The position numbers and the translations under genes are program-made. The notes below the pieces were generated by a model. It had not been told where the DNA came from. It saw only the letters and a program-made list of their open reading frames with translations, and ran no database searches. A DNA stretch of 64,000 nucleotides from an uncultured Duodenibacillus sp. (GTDB taxonomy: Bacteria; Pseudomonadota; Gammaproteobacteria; Burkholderiales; Burkholderiaceae_F): NCBI GenBank assembly GCA_944390745.1, contig CALXQK010000016.1, positions 1 through 64,000 on the forward strand, written 5' to 3'. Below are positions 25,772 through 36,400 of the stretch, one piece after another. Each line of letters opens with the position of its first letter. Positions within the stretch are counted from its first letter, which is position 1.

Positions 25772-28279
25772 TCAGAGTTTGAGCGGCTTTGCGGCGAGCA
25801 CCTCCTTGAGATATCTCCCGGTGATGCTCGCGGGGTTGGCCGCGACCTGCTCGGGCGTGCCGCTGGCCACCAGGCGGCCGCCGTACCTTCCGCCGCCCGG
25901 GCCGAGATCGATGACGTAGTCGGCGTTGGCGATCATGTCGAGGTCGTGTTCGATCACAAGGACCGTGGCGCCCTGCTGCACCAGACGGTCCAGAACATCA
26001 AGAAGGACCTTGACGTCAAGCGGATGCAGTCCGATGGTGGGCTCGTCAAAGACAAAGACCGCGTCCTTCTGCGAGCGCCCCATCTCGCTTGCGAGCTTGA
26101 GCCGCTGGGCTTCGCCGCCCGAGAGCGTTGTGGTGCTCTCGCCGAGAGTGAGGTAGCCCAGTCCGAGGCCGCTCAGAACCTTGAGCTTGTCGCGCACGCT
26201 CGCGACGTCCTGATAGGCCTCGAGCGCCTCATTGACGGTCAGCGTCATCGCATCGACAATCGACAGTCCCCGGGCGTCGCGAATCGAGCGGGCGGCCGCT
26301 CCGTAGCGCGAGCCCCCGCAGTCCGGGCAGGTGATGTCGACGTCAGGCAGAAACTGCATGTCCAGGGAAATCGATCCCGTTCCGTCGCACGACGCGCAGC
26401 GAAGCTTTCCCGTGTTGTAGGAGAAGTCTGCGGCAGTCAGCCCCTGGGAGCGCGCCTCGGGCAGTCCCGCGTAAAGCTTTCTCAAGTCGTCAAGCACGCC
26501 CGAGTAGGTTGATACGGTCGAGCGCACATTGATGCCGATGGGGGTGGAGTCGATCAGGTTGGCGCGCCGAATGCCCGGGGCCTTGAGCGCTGCGGCCTGC
26601 GCCGGCAGCGACTCCCTGGCGATGTGGGCGGCAAGCGCCGGAAGCAGGCACTCGAGCACCAGCGTCGTCTTGCCCGAGCCGGAAACGCCCGTGACCGCCG
26701 TCAGCCGTCCGCGGGGAATGTGAATGTCAAGCGGCTGCACCGTGTGCAGCGCCCGGGTCTGCAGGTCAATGGAGCCGTGCTCGAAGACGTGCTCGCAGTC
26801 AGGGCGAGTGCGCACATTGATGACGTCGGTGCCGCCAAGAAACGGCCCGATGCGCGAGCCGGGGGTTTTCACGATGTCTTCAATCGTTCCCTGGGCGATG
26901 ATGCTGCCGCCGCCCTTGCCGGCAGCAGGTCCCATCTCAATCACCCAGTCCGATGCCCTGATTACGCGCACGTCGTGGTCGACAAGAACCACCGAGTTAC
27001 CGTCGTTGAGAAGGTCCTGTACGACGCCGAGCAGTCCGTCAACGTTGCTTGCGTGCAGACCGATCGAGGGTTCGTCGAGAACATAGAGCACGCCCGTGGT
27101 GCGGTTGCGGACGGCGCGCGCAAGCTGCACGCGCTGGCGCTCGCCCGTGGAGAGCGTCGCGCCCGCACGATCAAGGCTCAGGTACCCAAGCCCGAGCTGC
27201 AGCAGGCGCTGCGCGATCTCAAGGAATTCCTCGACCGCGCTGTGCGCCATGGGCTGCATGGGGGCGGGCAGGCCGCCTGGTATGGTCTTGACCCAGGCAA
27301 CGAGCTCGTCAAGAGGCAGCGCGCACGCCTCGGCAAGATTGCGTCCGGCAAGAATCGAGCCTCTTGCCCGGGCGCTCAGCCGCGAGCCTCCGCACTCAGG
27401 GCAGGGCATGAGCGTGTAGTACTTGTTGATGCGCTGCACGCTCTTTTCGGACACGGCCTTCTTCAGGGCCTCCTCAACTGCGGCGCGGGCGTTGCGGTAC
27501 GTCGCGTTGAGCTCAAAGAGCTTGCCGTTTTTGGAGGGAATCATGATGATGCGCTTTTCGGCCGGGCCGTAAAAGACGATGTCCTTTTCCCTTTGCGTGA
27601 GATCCTTGAAGGGCACGTCGGTGCGAACGCCCATTTCGGCGGCCACAAGCTGCATCCAGTGAATGCCCATCATGCGCCAGGACTGCACCGCGCCTTCCCT
27701 GAGCGAAAGCTCCGGGTTGGGGACAAGCGCGTCGTTGTTGAGTTCGCGCACAATCCCCGTGCCCTGGCAGCGGGGACAGGCGCCGTCGCTGTTGAAGGCG
27801 AAGGACTCGGCGCCCGGCGCCATGAAGTGCGCGCCGCACACCTCGCAGACGAGCTCCCTGCCGGCGGCGACATCAATCGCCGGCGCGTGGAGGTGTCCGT
27901 TGGGGCAGGGGTGCGAGGCCAGGCGCGAAAACATGAGCCTCAGATGGTTGAGAAGTTCCGTTGAGGTTCCAAACGTGCTTCGAACGCCAGGCACGCCCGG
28001 GCGCTGGTGCAGAGCGATGGCCGCGGGCACGTGGAGCGCCTCGTCGACCGAGGCCTTTCCTGCCTGCGAAATGCGCCGCCGCGTGAAGGTTGAAAGCGCC
28101 TCGAGGTAGCGCCGGGAGCCCTCGGCGTAGAGCACGCCCAGGGCAAGGGAGGACTTGCCCGAGCCTGAGACGCCGGCAATGCCGACGAGCCTGCCGAGCG
28201 GAATGTCCACATCCACATGCCTGAGGTTGTGCACATGCGCCCCGCGAATCCTGATTGCCTCGGGTCTTTTGTAGTCCAT
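25772..28279 (-). CDS. UvrA-like excinuclease ATPase (class II UvrA paralogue)
   Basis: An 835-residue tandem ABC ATPase of the UvrA family. The first half has a Walker A GVSGSGKSSLALG (about 38), zinc cysteines (CPNGH, CEVCGAHF, CPRCQGTG), signature TLSTGERQRVQLARA and LYVLDEPSIGLH; the second half repeats this with GVSGSGKTTLVLE, CASCDGTG, CPDCGG, TLSGGEAQRLKLA and VFDEPTIGLHPLD. It is over 100 residues shorter than housekeeping UvrA, and the region that binds UvrB between the first Walker A and the zinc part is reduced, as in UvrA2-type proteins linked to drug or damage tolerance. ATG 28279 has AGGAGG upstream; an ATG nine codons earlier lacks one. Confidence 0.92.
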   Translation of the reverse strand: MDYKRPEAIRIRGAHVHNLRHVDVDIPLGRLVGIAGVSGSGKSSLALGVLYAEGSRRYLEALSTFTRRRISQAGKASVDEALHVPAAIALHQRPGVPGVRSTFGTSTELLNHLRLMFSRLASHPCPNGHLHAPAIDVAAGRELVCEVCGAHFMAPGAESFAFNSDGACPRCQGTGIVRELNNDALVPNPELSLREGAVQSWRMMGIHWMQLVAAEMGVRTDVPFKDLTQREKDIVFYGPAEKRIIMIPSKNGKLFELNATYRNARAAVEEALKKAVSEKSVQRINKYYTLMPCPECGGSRLSARARGSILAGRNLAEACALPLDELVAWVKTIPGGLPAPMQPMAHSAVEEFLEIAQRLLQLGLGYLSLDRAGATLSTGERQRVQLARAVRNRTTGVLYVLDEPSIGLHASNVDGLLGVVQDLLNDGNSVVLVDHDVRVIRASDWVIEMGPAAGKGGGSIIAQGTIEDIVKTPGSRIGPFLGGTDVINVRTRPDCEHVFEHGSIDLQTRALHTVQPLDIHIPRGRLTAVTGVSGSGKTTLVLECLLPALAAHIARESLPAQAAALKAPGIRRANLIDSTPIGINVRSTVSTYSGVLDDLRKLYAGLPEARSQGLTAADFSYNTGKLRCASCDGTGSISLDMQFLPDVDITCPDCGGSRYGAAARSIRDARGLSIVDAMTLTVNEALEAYQDVASVRDKLKVLSGLGLGYLTLGESTTTLSGGEAQRLKLASEMGRSQKDAVFVFDEPTIGLHPLDVKVLLDVLDRLVQQGATVLVIEHDLDMIANADYVIDLGPGGGRYGGRLVASGTPEQVAANPASITGRYLKEVLAAKPLKL

Positions 28280-28505
28280 GGCGGCGATTCCTCCTGAAGA
28301 GTCCATCGAGCGCTTGCTGCGTCAGCGCTCGATTATAGGAACTCGAAAACCGGGCGCCTGCCATTGCGCCGGGGTCGGCGAGGGGAGCCGCGGCCGGAAA
28401 ATCCTCAACCGCCGTGAATCAGAAGCCGCTTTTAGGCATAGGATTAGCACCTGATGCGCGCCGCGCGCATTCGAGCCCTTTTCTGACGATTCCCCAGAGG
28501 CGCTT

Positions 28506-29588
28506 ATGGTCCGTCCAATTACATTCAGCATTGACATTGAGGCAATGAGGCACAACCTTGAACGAGTTCGCGCCCGCGCAAACGGCCGCAAGGTCTGGGC
28601 TGTTGTTAAAGCCAATGCCTATGGACACGGCATAGAAAATGCCGTCAAGGGCTTTGCACAGGCCGATGGCTTAGCCTTGCTCGAAATCGAGGAGGCGCAG
28701 CGCGCCCGGGAGACGGGGTGGAAAAAACGCATTGTGATGCTCGAGGGGTTCTTCGACGCCGAGGATCTGGCGCGCCTTGAAGTGCTCGATGTCGAGACAA
28801 TCGTCCACGACCGCTGGCAGATCGAGCTGATAAGGACGACGCCGCACCAGAATCTTCGTGTGCACCTCAAGGTCAACTCCGGCATGAACCGGCTTGGCTT
28901 TGATCCCGGGGAGGTCCCGGGGCTCATCGATGAGCTCAATGCCATTGCCGGCGTGAAGGTCGTGGGCATCGTCACGCACTTTGCCAACTCCGAGCGCGCA
29001 GCTGATGCAGATGACTGCGTCTCGCTCAATGCGCAGCTGCAGCGCATGAAGCCATTGCTTGGGCGCACGGACGTTGAGCTGTGTCTTGCCAATTCGGCGG
29101 CGGCAATGCTGCGTCCCGAAGCCGGGGGTGCGGCCGTGCGGGCTGGAATTGTTCTTTACGGCGTCACGCCCGACAGCGCCATTGCCTCAAGCGACCTCGA
29201 CCTTGTTCCCGCCATGACGCTCACCGCCCGCATTCTGACGGTTCGTGACGTCGCCGCCGGCGAATCCGTGGGCTACGGCAGCCGCTGGACGGCGCCGCGG
29301 GACTCGCGCATCGCCGTGGTTGCCTGCGGCTATGCCGACGGCTATCCGCGCGCCATGCCCGACGGCAGTCCCGTCTGGATTGCCGGAAAAATCGCGCCGC
29401 TTGCCGGTGCAGTCTCGATGGACATGATCACCGTCGACGTCACGGACGTCCCCGAAGCGCGCCCGGGAGTTGAGGTTGAGCTCTGGGGCAGGCATGTGTC
29501 GGTCAACACGCTTGCCAGTCTCTGCGGAACGATCGGCTACGAACTGCTTGTGTCTATCGCCCGCCGCGTTCCCATGGTCTCCGACTAG
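28506..29588 (+). CDS. alr: Alanine racemase
   Basis: PLP enzyme interconverting L- and D-alanine for peptidoglycan. The 360-residue protein shows the PLP lysine in VWAVVKANAYGHG (about residue 39), VHLKVNSGMNRLGF (about 120), GIVTHFANSE (about 157), the catalytic tyrosine in GESVGYGSRW (about 258) and SMDMITVDVTD (about 305). The start follows AGAGG with short spacing. No partner gene is adjacent on the same strand; in this lineage alr is often near radA or dnaB, which are not here. Confidence 0.96.
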   Translation: MVRPITFSIDIEAMRHNLERVRARANGRKVWAVVKANAYGHGIENAVKGFAQADGLALLEIEEAQRARETGWKKRIVMLEGFFDAEDLARLEVLDVETIVHDRWQIELIRTTPHQNLRVHLKVNSGMNRLGFDPGEVPGLIDELNAIAGVKVVGIVTHFANSERAADADDCVSLNAQLQRMKPLLGRTDVELCLANSAAAMLRPEAGGAAVRAGIVLYGVTPDSAIASSDLDLVPAMTLTARILTVRDVAAGESVGYGSRWTAPRDSRIAVVACGYADGYPRAMPDGSPVWIAGKIAPLAGAVSMDMITVDVTDVPEARPGVEVELWGRHVSVNTLASLCGTIGYELLVSIARRVPMVSD

Positions 29589-30020
29589 GCGCCGTCGCCC
29601 CCTGGTCCCGGGCAGAAACGAGGGCAAGGGGGTTGGGATTCGAGAGGCCTTCAGGTCTTATGCAAATCAGAAGTTCATCTTCTGTTTTTACTTTGATCCG
29701 GGGCGATGCTTCACTTGCACCGTCCGACTGACGGCGCCCTGTGATTTCGAAAGGAAAGGGGCGCAGCGTCCCCGCTGGCGGCATATCCTCGTCGGCCTGC
29801 TGCATGGCGCGATCGCCTGGCAAACAGCTGCCCGCCCTGACTGCTGCAGCCGCATTGCTTTGTCGAACGACGAACCTTGCGTCGACGGGCGCAACGGAAG
29901 TTGCTGACGCCAAGGTGAATCGATGCTTGAAGTCTGCCGGTCGAAGCTGGATGGAGAAGGTCTGGCCGCAATCGGCAGCGTTCAAGCCCTTGAAAACACG
30001 AAAAAACGCCAAAAACTAAA

Positions 30021-30044
30021 CTCAACATAATGGTAGTTATGTTG
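30021..30044. repeat. Dyad TCAACATAA-TGGTAG-TTATGTTGA (left copy)
   Basis: A perfect 9-bp dyad with the asymmetric centre TGGTAG. The 18 bases CATAATGGTAGTTATGTT (30025-30042) recur exactly, in reverse orientation, at 30617-30634. The size and symmetry fit a regulator binding site or an element end. Confidence 0.75.
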
Positions 30045-30605
30045 AAATATGTCTTTCTGCGGGTTCATTTTTCGGTTTTCGGCTGCCTTTTGGTTCGGGT
30101 CTCCCCAAATGCCATTGGCAGCGTCGTTGGCGGCTGCGGTCACCACTGCGGTCACCAGTAACGGCCGGCTTGCCCGGTCGACCGGCACTGGGATTGTTCG
30201 AGAAACTTCTCTGTCGGCTGGTGAATCGAAACAATCGTCGTCCGTTTGACTTTCAGAACGCGCATCGGGACGCATCGTGCGCCTCACCTTGCGCCGGGCG
30301 TTCATCACTCATCGATCGGACGCGCTTCGCGTCGAGCTTATGACTCAATGCCGGTCCCTGACCCCGGCCCTTCCTTGCCGGCGCCCCCGCATTTGCGCGA
30401 TCAGGCGGCCTTCGAGCGGCTTCTGCCGGACTGCTGCGGGCGGCGCCGCGGTCTTTTCAAGAGTTCTCTGCGCCATGGCGGCTCTAAGCGCTTGTTTTGC
30501 GGGTAATTTTTCAGCCCCGGGCATACGGTTCATCAGGCCTTTATCCCGCCTTCCCGACCTGAACTCTCAGTACAAACCCTTTCTAGAGCCATTTCAGGCA
30601 TTTTT

Positions 30606-30637
30606 GTTCGACATCGAACATAACTACCATTATGAAG
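30606..30637. repeat. Right copy of the 18-bp inverted repeat with adjacent palindrome
   Basis: Reverse complement of the left copy (30617-30634), including the same asymmetric centre. It is directly preceded by a second palindrome, GTTCGA-CA-TCGAAC (30606-30619), overlapping it by three bases. Confidence 0.75.
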
Positions 30638-30863
30638 AGTATTTTCTCAATGAAATCAAGGACTTAATTCGATGCTGAACATAGGAGGCCCGGCCTTGAA
30701 ACCGTCTGGCCGGCCATTTCATCCCCCTCGCCCGGCCATTTCTCCGGCCGAATGGCCGCCGTCAGAAGCCGGTGCCTGAGGGAGCGCGTCTTGAGCAGAC
30801 CTCAATCAGGCTGATGATACTAGAGAGGCGGGCGCCCCGAGGCCTTCACGGCGTCGTCAGGGT

Positions 30864-31562
30864 TTACTGAATCCGCACCCAGTCCCTGGAGGCTTCAGGA
30901 ACGGTCAGGAGACTCTCCGAAGAGGCCTGCGGCTTCGAGTCCGCGGCCGAAGACGCCCTGGGCGGCTGCCAGCCAAGGCGCGCGTAGTAGTCGTTGACCT
31001 CGCGGTAGTCCTCTTCAGCGGCCACCGGAACGCGGGTGTCGGCAAGCTCGGCTTCATCAAGCGTGCGCAGCTCTGTGATTCTTGCCGAAAAAGCCGGGAA
31101 GCGAAACTGCACGTAGAACATGCCTGTCAGACGCCAGGCAAGGATCTTGCGGTCCGCATCAAGCCGCACGTGAAGCTCCTTTTTGACCGTGGGCATGCAG
31201 AAGCTTCGAATCGACTTGCGGGCGTGAAAGGACGGACGCACGGCGAGCCACTCCCAGACGGCAACGCTGCCCGGGTTGGTCTTCTCGCCGGGAAGGTCCT
31301 TCTCAGCCTGCGTCCCCTGCCGGGGCTTTTTCTGTTCATCAGCAGCAAGGCTCGTCTCTGAGAGCGAGCGGGTCTGGCCGCCGTAGATTTTCTCCAGATC
31401 CTCAAGCGTCCGGGCCGAGACCATGCGCGCGGCGACGCCCTCTGGCGTAAAGGCGTCGTCGGGCGCCACTGCCGGATTGGTGAGAATGGGCGCGCAGCCC
31501 GCGGCGGCCAGAAGCGCGGCGCCGCCCACGGCGGCCTGAAGCAGTTGGCGGCGATTCGTCAT
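30864..31562 (-). CDS. Putative lipoprotein, 232 aa, unknown function
   Basis: The N-terminus RRQLLQAAVGGAALLAAAGC is a signal peptide with a lipobox ending at Cys 23; the twin Arg could also suggest Tat export. The mature part has a central region with LRALDADRKILAWRLTGMFYVQFRFP-like strands (residues about 130-160) that parallels the upstream neighbour's RIWVNADGIITRHELSGVYYVYRRP, so the two lipoproteins are distant paralogues. The rest is polar and low-complexity. It overlaps the upstream lipoprotein gene by four bases (ATGA), so the two are translationally coupled. I cannot name a function. Confidence 0.75.
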   Translation of the reverse strand: MTNRRQLLQAAVGGAALLAAAGCAPILTNPAVAPDDAFTPEGVAARMVSARTLEDLEKIYGGQTRSLSETSLAADEQKKPRQGTQAEKDLPGEKTNPGSVAVWEWLAVRPSFHARKSIRSFCMPTVKKELHVRLDADRKILAWRLTGMFYVQFRFPAFSARITELRTLDEAELADTRVPVAAEEDYREVNDYYARLGWQPPRASSAADSKPQASSESLLTVPEASRDWVRIQ

Positions 31563-32197
31563 TGGATTCGAAGCGAGGGAGTGGTTTCAGAAGCCGCCGG
31601 CGTCGCCGGGGCGGCGGGGTCAGGAGCCGCCTCGGGGGCCTTGCCATCCTGCGCACTGCCGCTGGCAGGAGAAGACCTCTCGTCTGAGGCCGCAGGCAGC
31701 GTTTCAGTAGGTGCGGCGGAGGCGGCCTCGGAGGGCTTTTGCTCGATTTCGGTGGGATCAACCAGATCGTCGAGCTCCTCCTGCGTGAGCATGCGGAAGC
31801 TGTGCGCGGAGTCTGATCCGATGTAGGGACGCCGGTAGACGTAGTACACGCCCGAGAGTTCGTGGCGCGTGATGATGCCGTCGGCATTAACCCAGATGCG
31901 CAGGGTCTTTTTCGTCGTCGGAAATTCCGGCACGAAGTTGAACGGGACGACGACCATCGGCGACGGACTGCTCTTGACCCAGTAAAACTCAAAGGTCTGC
32001 TCGCCGTTGCTGTCAACCACGCTCTTGTTGGGCTCGCCCAGGCGGCTGACGATTTCAAAAAGCGGCGTCTGGTTGTCCACGATGAGGCGCGAAACCTCCG
32101 AGGCAGTCATGTTTTTCAGGCGCAGATTGCCGCTGGCGCAGCCGGCAAGAACGCAGACGGCCGCACAAAGCACGCCCAGAAGTCGAAGGTTGTGCAT
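31559..32197 (-). CDS. Putative lipoprotein with BamE/SmpA-like region, 212 aa
   Basis: A signal peptide (MHNLRLLGVLCAAVCVLAGC) ends in lipobox LAGC at Cys 20. Residues about 30-135 (TASEVSRLIVDNQTPLFEIV, SRLGEPNKSVVDSNGEQTFE, FYWV, LRIWVNADGIITRHE) have the pattern of BamE/OmlA-type folds, where a G-x-P turn and a strand of the type 'I-w-v-d-x-d-G-v-v' recur, but identity is too low to assign it. The C-terminal 70 residues are an Ala/Pro/Ser linker. ATG 32197 is used; the frame is open 11 codons further. First gene of a two-gene unit with the 30864 lipoprotein. Confidence 0.75.
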   Translation of the reverse strand: MHNLRLLGVLCAAVCVLAGCASGNLRLKNMTASEVSRLIVDNQTPLFEIVSRLGEPNKSVVDSNGEQTFEFYWVKSSPSPMVVVPFNFVPEFPTTKKTLRIWVNADGIITRHELSGVYYVYRRPYIGSDSAHSFRMLTQEELDDLVDPTEIEQKPSEAASAAPTETLPAASDERSSPASGSAQDGKAPEAAPDPAAPATPAASETTPSLRIQ

Positions 32198-32261
32198 GAC
32201 GCTGGCAATGTTCGAGTCAATACGGCCCACAGTATAGGCGCACGCATGCGCGGCGCGTCAA

Positions 32262-33404
32262 TCAGGGCCTGCAAGCGGCCTGGCCGTCTCCAAGAAGGCG
32301 CCGGGCGATGTCCTTCCAGAGACGCACGCCGTTGACAAGGTACTGCGTCTGAAACGTCATGTCGCGCTTGTGCAGGCCCGGAGCCGCCCCCACCCCGACG
32401 CCGAAGTAGGCCGTGCGCACGGAGGGCTTCTTCACCTTGTAGAAGTGAAAGTCCTCCCCGCCCCCGCCGGTTGCGGGGGCAAGCCTGTCGGCGCCGAGCT
32501 CCTTGACGATGCACGACTTGATCATCGCCACAAGCTCCGGATCGTAGTCCGAGGCCGGGCAGTAGTCGATCTGCTTGATCTCAAGGCGCCCGCCGTAGGC
32601 GAGCGCCGTGCTCTGCGCCATGGTGTTCATCATCTCAAGCATGCGCTCAAGCAGCGGATTGGTCTGCGCGCGCAGATCAAAGAACACCTCGCACCAGCCG
32701 CTGGTGTTGTTGTAGACGCCAGGCTCTCCGTTGATGCGCGTGGCCTTGGTCGACCAGCTCGCGTTGGGATCGAGGTGAATCGAGTTGACCATGCCGATGT
32801 AGCTTGCCGCCATGTCGATGGGGTTGACGCCTTGATGCGGGCGCGAGGCGTGCGCCGTCGCGCCGATAAAGCGCACGCCGATGGTGGCGCAGGCCACGTG
32901 CGTCACCTCGGCCGTCATGCTTCCGGCAGGAATGTCCGAAAGCGGCCGGATATGGGCGCCGACGGCGATGTCGACGTCTTCAAGAACGCCGTCCTTGATC
33001 ATCGCAAGCGCCCCGGTGAGGTCCTCCTCCCCGGGCTGGAAGACGAGCTTGAGCTTGCCGCGGCGCACAATGCGCACAAGGTCGCCTGCGGCGGCAAGCA
33101 GCATCGAGCAGTGCGCATCGTGTCCGCAGGCGTGCACCGCCGTCATTGAGCCGTCGGCGTTGGCATAGGGCAGCGCATCCATGTCGGCGCGAAACATCAC
33201 GCAGGGGCCGGGAGCGCCCGAGTCGATGGTCGCCACGACGCCGTGGCCGCCCACGTGGTCGACGCGGGCAATGCCCATGCGCTCAAGCGCCGCGCTGATG
33301 TAGCGCCCGGTGCGCTCCTCATGGCCGCTCACCTCGGCAAGCGGATGCAGCGCGTTGTAGTAAACGATCGGGTTGGACTCGGGGGCGTTGTGCTCGGCGG
33401 TCAT
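32262..33404 (-). CDS. M20D family amidohydrolase
   Basis: A 380-residue metal-dependent hydrolase related to hippurate hydrolases and N-acyl-amino-acid amidohydrolases. Metal-site motifs are present: RADMDALPYANADG (about 70), VHACGHDAHCSMLLAAA (about 90), FQPGEEDLTGALAMIKDGVL (about 122), GAHIRPLS (about 148) and near the C-terminus TGGGGEDFHFY (about 313). The dimerisation insert (ATIGVRFIGATAHASRPHQG) is intact. It stands alone, with a start ATG at 33404. The natural substrate cannot be deduced; one role in gut anaerobes is release of amino acids from acylated forms. Confidence 0.92.
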   Translation of the reverse strand: MTAEHNAPESNPIVYYNALHPLAEVSGHEERTGRYISAALERMGIARVDHVGGHGVVATIDSGAPGPCVMFRADMDALPYANADGSMTAVHACGHDAHCSMLLAAAGDLVRIVRRGKLKLVFQPGEEDLTGALAMIKDGVLEDVDIAVGAHIRPLSDIPAGSMTAEVTHVACATIGVRFIGATAHASRPHQGVNPIDMAASYIGMVNSIHLDPNASWSTKATRINGEPGVYNNTSGWCEVFFDLRAQTNPLLERMLEMMNTMAQSTALAYGGRLEIKQIDYCPASDYDPELVAMIKSCIVKELGADRLAPATGGGGEDFHFYKVKKPSVRTAYFGVGVGAAPGLHKRDMTFQTQYLVNGVRLWKDIARRLLGDGQAACRP

Positions 33405-33468
33405 GTCAATCTTCCTGCATCAGTCAATGAAAGGCTCTCGCCGCGGGTCCAAATGCCGCGGCCAGTAT

Positions 33469-33960
33469 TTATTTTTCCGCTTCACGCTTGAGAATCACGG
33501 CGCCTGCGAGGTCCTCGGCCCTGATGTCGCCGTTGAGAATGCGGGTGATGCTGATCTGGCGGGCTTCGTTGATTTCGTCAAGCGTGAGGCCAAGCGCCTT
33601 GCGCTCAGCCTCCGGGTCGCGGTCGGTATGGCGCGCGCCGATCGCCTGTGTGAGCAGCATGTAGCGCAGCGCCTTGCGGGAGGCCTCGGTGCCGGACTTT
33701 GAGTCGCGCACGCAGTCGCTCAGCCCAAGCGCTGCATCCTTGTTGCCCTGCCGGGTGCTCTCGGCATAAAGCGCGCAGGCCTTCTTGACGTCCTCCGGAG
33801 TGCTCGCGGACTTCATGAGAAGGTTGGCCTGGGAGAGCTCCTTGACGCCGGGCTCGGGCTTGGGGGAGAACTCCGCCCACAGCGCCCAGAGCAGAAAAAG
33901 GGCAAACAGGATCTTGGCAATCTTGTCGACGTCTTTGGATGAGGTTTGAAATGCACGCAT
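33469..33960 (-). CDS. Membrane-anchored small protein of unknown function
   Basis: A 163-residue protein with one N-terminal membrane segment (KILFALFLLWALWAEF, about residues 15-31) followed by a helical periplasmic part that resembles short Sel1/TPR-type repeats (NLLMKSASTPEDVKKACALYAE, QGNKDAALGLSDCVRD, ALRYMLLTQAIGARHTDRDPEAERKAL). The frame is open far upstream (to 34491) over the thiC leader and start, but that part is non-coding on this strand. I choose ATG 33960, though no clear ribosome site precedes it. Divergent from thiC. Confidence 0.65.
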   Translation of the reverse strand: MRAFQTSSKDVDKIAKILFALFLLWALWAEFSPKPEPGVKELSQANLLMKSASTPEDVKKACALYAESTRQGNKDAALGLSDCVRDSKSGTEASRKALRYMLLTQAIGARHTDRDPEAERKALGLTLDEINEARQISITRILNGDIRAEDLAGAVILKREAEK

Positions 33961-34115
33961 GGCGAAAAGGCAAAAAAGAAGCGGATTGCCGCACGGACCG
34001 CATCGGAATGCGGCGGCTCGGTCCGGGGCGGCTAGAATCCGCATGATAGTGCATCGTTGCGGCCCGGCACTGCGCGCAGGCCTTGCGATCGCACTTGATT
34101 GTAGCGTCAAGGGTA

Positions 34116-34144
34116 CTGACAGACGGCTCGGCTTTCCATATATA
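34116..34144 (+). promoter_or_regulatory. Likely promoter of thiC
   Basis: CTGACA (34116-34121), a 17-base spacer, then TATATA (34139-34144). Transcription would start near 34151, just before the TPP riboswitch. Confidence 0.55.
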
Positions 34145-34149
34145 GTAGA

Positions 34150-34222
34150 TGGCGGCCGCCTGTCGGTTGAGAGAGTCCTTTTGAACCTGACCCGACCAAC
34201 ATCGGCGGAGGAAACGCGATCA
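34150..34222 (+). ncRNA. TPP riboswitch (THI element) upstream of thiC
   Basis: The conserved THI-box order is visible: GGTTGAGAG (about 34165-34173, the CTGAGA-like helix-2 loop), CCTTTTGAACCTGA (34178-34190), the variable helix GACC...ATCGG, and CGGAGGAAACGCG (34205-34217), matching the 'GAACCTGA ... CGnAGGGAA' core of thiamine-pyrophosphate aptamers. It lies 90 bases before the thiC start; the expression platform is not an obvious terminator, so control of translation is more likely. Confidence 0.88.
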
Positions 34223-34300
34223 CCCGCAGGGGGCTCTGCGGCAGGCCTGGCCGCCGCAAGAGACGCCCGCAGGGATTCCTGCCCCACCCCGCCGTCCTGA

Positions 34301-36316
<2,016 letters not shown>

Positions 36317-36367
36317 CGCATTGAGCGCGCACTGACAGCCAGGGACGACTCAGGGAGCCGTTCAGAG

Positions 36368-36400
36368 CCTCCGGCCGTTGATCGACGACCGGAGGTTTTT
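36368..36400 (+). terminator. Rho-independent terminator of thiC
   Basis: CCTCCGG (36368-36374) and CCGGAGG (36389-36395) form the stem, followed by TTTTT. The loop and downstream CATGCCTCA resemble the terminator at 19641-19671. Confidence 0.88.

Larger units (their letters stand above)
29589..30863. other. 1.3-kb region without a recognisable gene
   Basis: Several open frames of 65-150 codons exist on both strands but none shows a convincing domain, ribosome site or consistent codon pattern. Two divergent frames (29982-30308 minus, 108 codons; 30277-30678 plus, 133 codons) each run outward through one copy of the inverted repeat at 30025-30042 and 30617-30634, where the repeat happens to read HNYHY in both, and then stop. 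The region may hold a decayed gene pair, an RNA or a regulatory element. Confidence 0.4.

Noticed and set aside
29982..30678. Two divergent frames ending in HNYHY-containing tails as a toxin-antitoxin pair
   Set aside because: HNYHY is just the translation of the inverted repeat in both; the frames show no other similarity, no ribosome sites and no known fold.
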